A stretch of DNA of 26,178 bases from Lysobacterales bacterium CG_4_10_14_3_um_filter_64_11 (GTDB taxonomy: Bacteria > Pseudomonadota > Gammaproteobacteria > Xanthomonadales > Xanthomonadaceae). Each line of letters opens with the position of its first letter. Position 1 is the first letter of the stretch. Of the stretch, positions 22,801 through 26,178 are shown piece after piece. Made by a program: the position numbers and the translations under genes. The notes beneath the pieces were generated by a model that did not search any database, was not told the DNA's origin, and saw nothing but the letters and a program-made list of their open reading frames with translations. Location of the stretch: contig PFJA01000016.1 in the NCBI GenBank assembly GCA_002782905.1, forward strand, positions 1 through 26,178, written 5' to 3'.

Positions 22801-22879
22801 CCTCCCCCGCTTGCGGGGGAGGGGTGGGGCGGTCATGGCGAATGGTCGTTTCATCATTCGGGGTGGCGATTCGCCATGA
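22801..22879. repeat. REP-like palindromes in the tig-clpP spacer
   Basis: CCTCCCCCGC/GCGGGGGAGG (22801-22810, 22813-22822) is a perfect 10-bp inverted repeat with two bases between the arms, followed by GGTGGGG. A second perfect 11-bp pair, TCATGGCGAAT/ATTCGCCATGA, lies at 22833-22843 and 22869-22879. The first motif resembles short C/G-rich palindromes often scattered between genes in proteobacteria (REP-like). There is no T-run, so it is not a standard terminator. Confidence 0.7.
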
Positions 22880-22913
22880 TCGTTGGCTCGAAAATCGTTC
22901 CCGCTTAAGCGTA

Positions 22914-24215
22914 TTACTGACCGCCGCGCATCACATCGCTGAAACAGGAAGGCAGTTCGGTTACCGTGGCGTGGTCGGCGATCCATTCCACCACTTGATC
23001 CTCCATCACCCGGGTCCGCAAGCCCGCCATCAGCTTTTCGTCGCTACGGTACAGCTCCAGCACCTGCTGCGGGTCTTCGTAGGTGGAGGCGATCAAGCCC
23101 ATGGTTTCGTTCAGTCGCTTGCTGTCGAGCACCATGCGTTCTTGCCGTGCGATCTCCGACAACAACAGGCCAGCGGCAACGCGACGCTGCGCCGCGGCCT
23201 TCATGGTCTCGGGCGCAACGCTGACGCCCTTGCGGCCCTGCTCCGCCGCCTGCTGTTCGGCCTGGGTCGCCAGCGAACGGGCCTCGGCATCGATCAGGCG
23301 CGCCGGCATTTCCACGCTGCTGTAACCGGCGACCAGTTTGTCGATCACCTCGGCGCGCAGGCGCGCCATCAACGCGCCCTTCAGCTCACGCTCCAGATTG
23401 CTGCGCACCTCGGCCCGGAAGATTTCCAGATCGCCACCACGCACACCGAAGCTTTCGATGAATGCCTTGTCCAGGGGCGGCAGCGTCGGCACCGCAACAC
23501 GGGTCACCTTGACGGTAACCATCGCGTCCTTGCCGGCCAGTTCCGGTACCCGCCAATCGGCTGCAAACGATACCGCCACGGTCTTTTCTTCACCGACGCT
23601 CATGCCGACCAGCGCGGCTTCAATGCCCGCGTGCATCATGCCCGAACCCAGCAAGGTGCCACCGACTTCGCTGCTCTCGGCGGGCACGCGCAGATCGCCG
23701 GCAACGGCGAATGTTTCCACCATCACCATGTCATCGGCCTGCGCACCGCGCTCAACCGGCTCGAAGGTGCGCCGCTGCGTACGCAGGGTTTCGATCATCT
23801 GGTCGATATCACCATCATCGACGGACGCCACCGTGCGATTCACCGCCAGCGCCGACACATCGATCGTGCCAAAATCCGGGATCACCTCGAACGTGGCGGT
23901 GTAACGCAGCTCACCGTTCTCGGCAGCGCCCCTGGTTTCAATGTTCGGTGCCGATGCCGGACGCAGTTTCTCCTGCTCGACGGCCTCGTTGAAGCTGTTG
24001 CGCACCACCTCGCCCAAGGCTTCGTTGCGCACTTGCGCACCAAAGCGCTGCTCAACCACCTTGGCTGGCACTTTGCCGCGACGAAAGCCCTTCATCTGCA
24101 CCGAACGCGACAACTCACGCAGGCGCTCACGCACCTCGCCTTCCAGCCGGTCGGCTGGGACGCTGACCGTCAGGCGACGCTCCAGGGGAGAAAGGGTTTC
24201 AATCGATACGTCCAT
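22914..24215 (-). CDS. tig: Trigger factor
   Basis: Trigger factor is the ribosome-bound chaperone and prolyl isomerase that meets nascent chains at the exit tunnel. The 433-residue protein (E. coli 432) has the ribosome-binding loop GFRRGKVPAKVVEQRFG. An FKBP-type domain spans about 160-240 (GAQADDMVMVETF, GGTLLGSGMMHAGIEAALVGM), and a long helical C-domain includes LIDAEARSLATQAEQQAAEQG. The ATG at 24215 is chosen because AGGAG lies 5 nt upstream; the Met at 24230 sits on the other side of that ribosome binding site. It lies between the tRNA cluster and clpP, the standard gammaproteobacterial order for tig-clpP-clpX-lon. Confidence 0.97.
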   Translation of the reverse strand: MDVSIETLSPLERRLTVSVPADRLEGEVRERLRELSRSVQMKGFRRGKVPAKVVEQRFGAQVRNEALGEVVRNSFNEAVEQEKLRPASAPNIETRGAAENGELRYTATFEVIPDFGTIDVSALAVNRTVASVDDGDIDQMIETLRTQRRTFEPVERGAQADDMVMVETFAVAGDLRVPAESSEVGGTLLGSGMMHAGIEAALVGMSVGEEKTVAVSFAADWRVPELAGKDAMVTVKVTRVAVPTLPPLDKAFIESFGVRGGDLEIFRAEVRSNLERELKGALMARLRAEVIDKLVAGYSSVEMPARLIDAEARSLATQAEQQAAEQGRKGVSVAPETMKAAAQRRVAAGLLLSEIARQERMVLDSKRLNETMGLIASTYEDPQQVLELYRSDEKLMAGLRTRVMEDQVVEWIADHATVTELPSCFSDVMRGGQ

Positions 24216-24230
24216 GGTCACTCCTGCCAT

Positions 24231-24247
24231 TCCGCCACAATGGCGGA
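24231..24247 (-). other. Hairpin just before the tig ribosome binding site
   Basis: TCCGCCA/TGGCGGA is a perfect 7-bp stem with a 3-nt loop that ends about 5 nt upstream of the AGGAG sequence used for tig. It could influence ribosome access. No T-run follows it on the minus strand. Confidence 0.5.
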
Positions 24248-24250
24248 CAC

Positions 24251-24287
24251 AAAAAACCCGCGGAGGCCAGTCTCCCGACCTATCCGC
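24251..24287 (-). terminator. Candidate terminator after tRNA-Leu
   Basis: On the minus strand GCGGA-TA-GG pairs with CCTCCGC (TA bulged) and is followed, after GGG, by six T at 24256-24251. It lies 7 nt after the tRNA-Leu CCA end. The bulge and the three-base gap make it a moderate rather than strong terminator; some read-through into tig is possible. Confidence 0.5.
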
Positions 24288-24294
24288 ACAACGG

Positions 24295-24379
24295 TGGTGC
24301 GAAAGAAGAGACTCGAACTCTCACGGGTTGCCCCACTGGAACCTAAATCCAGCGCGTCTACCAGTTCCGCCACTTTCGC
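24295..24379 (-). tRNA. tRNA-Leu (TAG)
   Basis: 85 nt with encoded CCA and a class II variable arm (TGGGG-CAA-CCC). The acceptor stem GCGAAAG pairs with CTTTCGC, the anticodon loop is ATTTAGG-like (TAG), and the T loop is TTCGAGT. Last tRNA of the five-gene cluster on this strand. Confidence 0.96.
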
Positions 24380-24409
24380 AATGCCGCGCGATCACATCAC
24401 AGGAAAAGT

Positions 24410-24485
24410 TGGTGGGCCGTGAAGGATTCGAACCTTCGACCTATTGATTAAGAGTCAACTGCTCTACCAACTGAGCTAACGGCCC
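24410..24485 (-). tRNA. tRNA-Lys (CTT)
   Basis: 76 nt with encoded CCA. The acceptor stem GGGCCGT pairs with ACGGCCC, the anticodon loop is CTCTTAA (CTT), and the T stem GAAGG/CCTTC is perfect. The CTT isoacceptor reads AAG, the preferred lysine codon in GC-rich genomes; a TTT isoacceptor is not in this window. Confidence 0.96.
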
Positions 24486-24513
24486 GCGTACTTTTCCTGC
24501 CTCAAGGGCAGCG

Positions 24514-24535
24514 GATGCGGCTATTATGCCGCATC
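24514..24535 (-). other. Hairpin in the tRNA-His/tRNA-Lys spacer
   Basis: GATGCGGC/GCCGCATC is a perfect 8-bp stem with a 6-nt loop, 7 nt after the tRNA-His CCA end. On the minus strand a second small stem CTGCC/GGCAG follows. Neither has a T-run, which suggests RNA processing or stabilisation within a polycistronic tRNA precursor. Confidence 0.5.
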
Positions 24536-24542
24536 TGACATC

Positions 24543-24620
24543 TGGGGTGGAAGACGGGACTCGAACCCGCGACCCTCGGAATCACAATCCGATGCTCTAA
24601 CCAACTGAGCTACATCCACC
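24543..24620 (-). tRNA. tRNA-His (GTG)
   Basis: 78 nt including the encoded extra 5' G (position -1) opposite discriminator C73, the identity feature for histidyl-tRNA synthetase. The anticodon loop is TTGTGAT (GTG). The acceptor arms are GTGGATG and CTTCCAC, which leaves a U6-U67 mismatch; the rest of the cloverleaf is regular, with one G49-U65 wobble. Confidence 0.95.
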
Positions 24621-24687
24621 ATTGTTGATCTGCAACCTGCCGCACCAGCGCCCGGGTGGGTCGCGCCCGAAAGCGTTTCGCAGGCGC

Positions 24688-24751
24688 ACCGCAAACCTGT
24701 TCCACCGCAAACCTGTTCCACCGCAAACCTGTTCCACCGCAAACCTGTTCC
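24688..24751. repeat. Four perfect 16-bp tandem repeats between tRNA-Arg and tRNA-His
   Basis: ACCGCAAACCTGTTCC occurs four times head to tail without a mismatch (24688, 24704, 24720, 24736). It starts 6 nt after the tRNA-Arg CCA end on the minus strand and lies inside the transcribed tRNA spacer. Perfect identity implies recent slippage or active copy-number change. Confidence 0.97.
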
Positions 24752-24757
24752 ACTAAA

Positions 24758-24834
24758 TGGTGCGCCCGACAGGAATCGAACCTGCAACCCTCGGCTTAGA
24801 AGGCCGATGCTCTATCCGGTTGAGCTACGGGCGC
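24758..24834 (-). tRNA. tRNA-Arg (TCT)
   Basis: 77 nt with encoded CCA. The acceptor stem GCGCCCG pairs with CGGGCGC, the anticodon loop is CTTCTAA (TCT, reading AGA/AGG), and the T loop is TTCGATT. It probably has its own promoter just upstream (24844-24870). Confidence 0.96.
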
Positions 24835-24843
24835 AACCGGGCA

Positions 24844-24870
24844 ACTATACCGACGCAACCGGCTTGTCAC
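24844..24870 (-). promoter_or_regulatory. Candidate promoter for tRNA-Arg
   Basis: On the minus strand GTGACA (24870-24865) and TATAGT (24849-24844) match sigma-70 hexamers at five of six bases each, but the spacer is 15 nt, shorter than the usual 16-18. A start site near 24837 would be almost at the tRNA 5' end. Confidence 0.4.
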
Positions 24871-24924
24871 CAGATCAACAGCACCCATCGCAACACGCAC
24901 CAAAACAGCCATCATGCCAAATAC

Positions 24925-25001
24925 TGGTCGGGGCAGAGGGATTCGAACCCACGACATCCAGCTCCCAAAGCTGGCGCTCTACCAGACTGAGCTATACCCC
25001 G
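24925..25001 (-). tRNA. tRNA-Pro (TGG)
   Basis: 77 nt with encoded CCA. The acceptor stem CGGGGTA pairs with TGCCCCG (one U-G wobble), the anticodon stem CCAGC/GCTGG encloses TTTGGGA (TGG). The T stem GTGGG/CCCTC contains a U50-U64 mismatch. First gene of the five-tRNA cluster. Confidence 0.95.
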
Positions 25002-25009
25002 CCGAATCC

Positions 25010-25075
25010 CTCTGCGTGCCGAACAGGCAGCCACGCAGAGCCGACAAGTTTACGGCCCACCCAGCACCGCGTCAA
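25010..25075 (-). promoter_or_regulatory. Promoter and hairpin leader of the tRNA cluster
   Basis: On the minus strand TTGACG (25075-25070), a 17-nt spacer and TAAACT (25052-25047) form a good sigma-70 promoter. Transcription starting near 25040 would begin at a perfect 9-bp hairpin CTCTGCGTG/CACGCAGAG (25040-25032, 25018-25010). That hairpin lies just before tRNA-Pro. The promoter begins about 48 bp after the ffh stop; no separate ffh terminator is visible. Confidence 0.65.
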
Positions 25076-25122
25076 CGAAAACCGCACGAAAACCGCGCCA
25101 ATTCGCAGCCGCCAGAGCGGGC

Positions 25123-26178
25123 CTATTGCATGGGAAAGCCGCCCGGGCCGCGGCCACCCATCATGCCCTGCATACCGCGCATCAAGCCTTTCATGCCACC
25201 CTTGGACAGCTTGCTCATCATCTTTTCCATCTGCTGGAACTGCTTGAGCAGACGGTTGACATCGGCCGGCGTGGTACCTGAGCCGCGCGCAATACGGGCG
25301 CGGCGCGAGCCATTGAGCAGCGCCGGATGGCGGCGCTCCTTGGCGGTCATCGAACCGATGATGGCCATCAGGCGCGGCACTTCCTTGCCGCTGACCTGGC
25401 CCTTGACCTGTTCGGAAACCTGGCCCATGCCCGGCAGTTTTTCCATCAACGCACCGATGCCACCCATGCTCTGCATCTGCTGCAACTGCTCACGCATGTC
25501 GTTGAGGTCGAATTTCTTGCCCTTGGCCAGTTTTTCGGCAAACTTGGCGGCCTTGTCGTGATCGACCTGCTGCTCAACCTGCTCGACCAGCGACAGCACG
25601 TCGCCCATGTCGAGGATGCGGCTGGCAACGCGATCGGGATGAAACACGTCGAGGCCATCGGGCTTTTCACCGGTACCGATGAACTTGATCGGCCGGCCAG
25701 TGACGTAACGCACCGACAGCGCAGCACCACCGCGCGCATCGCCATCGGTCTTGGTCAGCACCACGCCGGTCAGCGGCAACGCTTCGGCGAACGCCTTGGC
25801 GGTGGTAGCGGCATCCTGGCCGGTCATCGCATCGACCACAAACAGCGTTTCGACCGGGTTGACGGCAGCGTGCAGGGTCTTGATTTCGGCCATCATCTGC
25901 GCGTCGATGGCGAGCCGGCCGGCGGTATCGACCAGCAGCACGTCGACGAAACTTTTGCGCGCATCGGCAATGGCAGCGCGCACGATGGCTTCCGGTGACT
26001 GCTCGGCGCTGGACGGGAAAAACAGCACATCGACCTGGGCGGCGAGGACTTTCAGTTGTTCGATTGCCGCCGGACGATATACGTCGGCCGAAACCACCAT
26101 CACCTTTTTCTTGCGCCGCTCCTTGAGATACTTGGCGAGCTTGCCAACCGTGGTGGTTTTGCCAGCACCCTGCAGGCC
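25123..26178 (-). CDS. ffh: Signal recognition particle protein Ffh, 5'-truncated
   Basis: Ffh with 4.5S RNA forms the SRP, which delivers inner-membrane proteins to FtsY and the Sec translocon. The window edge cuts the gene; 351 codons are visible, about 100 fewer than a full Ffh (E. coli 453), so the N domain is missing. The visible GTPase domain begins at the P-loop GLQGAGKTT and continues with ADVYRPAAIEQL, DTAGRLAID, TKTDGDARGGAALS and GTGEKPDGLDVF. The methionine-rich M domain follows, with GSRRARIARGSGTTPADVNRLLKQF and a Met/Gly tail ending GGFPMQ. The frame is open to the edge, so the GTG at 26103 is not the start. Confidence 0.97.
   Translation of the reverse strand, partial: GLQGAGKTTTVGKLAKYLKERRKKKVMVVSADVYRPAAIEQLKVLAAQVDVLFFPSSAEQSPEAIVRAAIADARKSFVDVLLVDTAGRLAIDAQMMAEIKTLHAAVNPVETLFVVDAMTGQDAATTAKAFAEALPLTGVVLTKTDGDARGGAALSVRYVTGRPIKFIGTGEKPDGLDVFHPDRVASRILDMGDVLSLVEQVEQQVDHDKAAKFAEKLAKGKKFDLNDMREQLQQMQSMGGIGALMEKLPGMGQVSEQVKGQVSGKEVPRLMAIIGSMTAKERRHPALLNGSRRARIARGSGTTPADVNRLLKQFQQMEKMMSKLSKGGMKGLMRGMQGMMGGRGPGGFPMQ

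Noticed and set aside
22801..22822. Rho-independent terminator after tig
   Set aside because: The palindrome lacks a T-run on either strand and resembles dispersed REP-type sequences.
24688..24751. CRISPR array
   Set aside because: The 16-bp units are directly adjacent with no spacers, and no cas gene is present; it is a simple tandem repeat.

Overview
The window is about 26 kb of GC-rich chromosome from a gammaproteobacterium, most likely of the Xanthomonadales group (Xanthomonadaceae or Rhodanobacteraceae). This rests on remembered gene order: purM-purN, then the kdsD-lptB-rpoN-hpf-ptsN-hprK-rapZ string with an HPr kinase gene between ptsN and rapZ, and tig-clpP-clpX-lon-hupB-tRNA-Val-tRNA-Asp-ppiD. 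No database search was run. Both window ends cut genes: purM on the left, ffh on the right.

Layout. (1) 1-2473, plus: the end of purM overlapping purN, then a DUF3108 envelope protein. (2) 2480-4048, minus: ibaG-murA. (3) 4144-11916, plus: kdsD, kdsC, lptC, lptA, lptB, rpoN, hpf, ptsN, hprK, rapZ, mostly with overlaps or short gaps. This block makes Kdo, exports LPS, and carries sigma-54 and nitrogen-PTS control; ibaG and murA diverge from it. (4) 11929-14878: an outer-membrane porin-like gene (minus) and a class III CoA-transferase (plus) diverging from a 598-bp spacer. (5) 14926-26178, all minus: ffh, a five-tRNA cluster (Pro, Arg, His, Lys, Leu), tig, clpP, clpX, lon, hupB, tRNA-Val, tRNA-Asp, ppiD. 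This is a protein targeting, folding and degradation block.

The coding content is conserved housekeeping. The unusual material is in the spacers of the protease block. A 139-bp sequence with 119 identical positions (counted by hand, no gaps) occurs upstream of both lon (20177-20315) and clpX (21782-21920), in the same orientation. Each copy sits inside its own terminal inverted repeat and has an internal hairpin; the copy before clpX carries a second hairpin domain. The outer arms differ between copies but remain complementary within each copy. Each copy lies between a candidate promoter (a sigma-32-like one for lon) and the start codon, so it would be part of the mRNA leader. The third spacer, tig-clpP, holds a different, REP-like palindrome. 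Other points are a four-copy 16-bp tandem repeat between two tRNA genes, U-U mismatches in tRNA-His and tRNA-Pro, and a hupB mRNA that runs into tRNA-Val after 14 nt.
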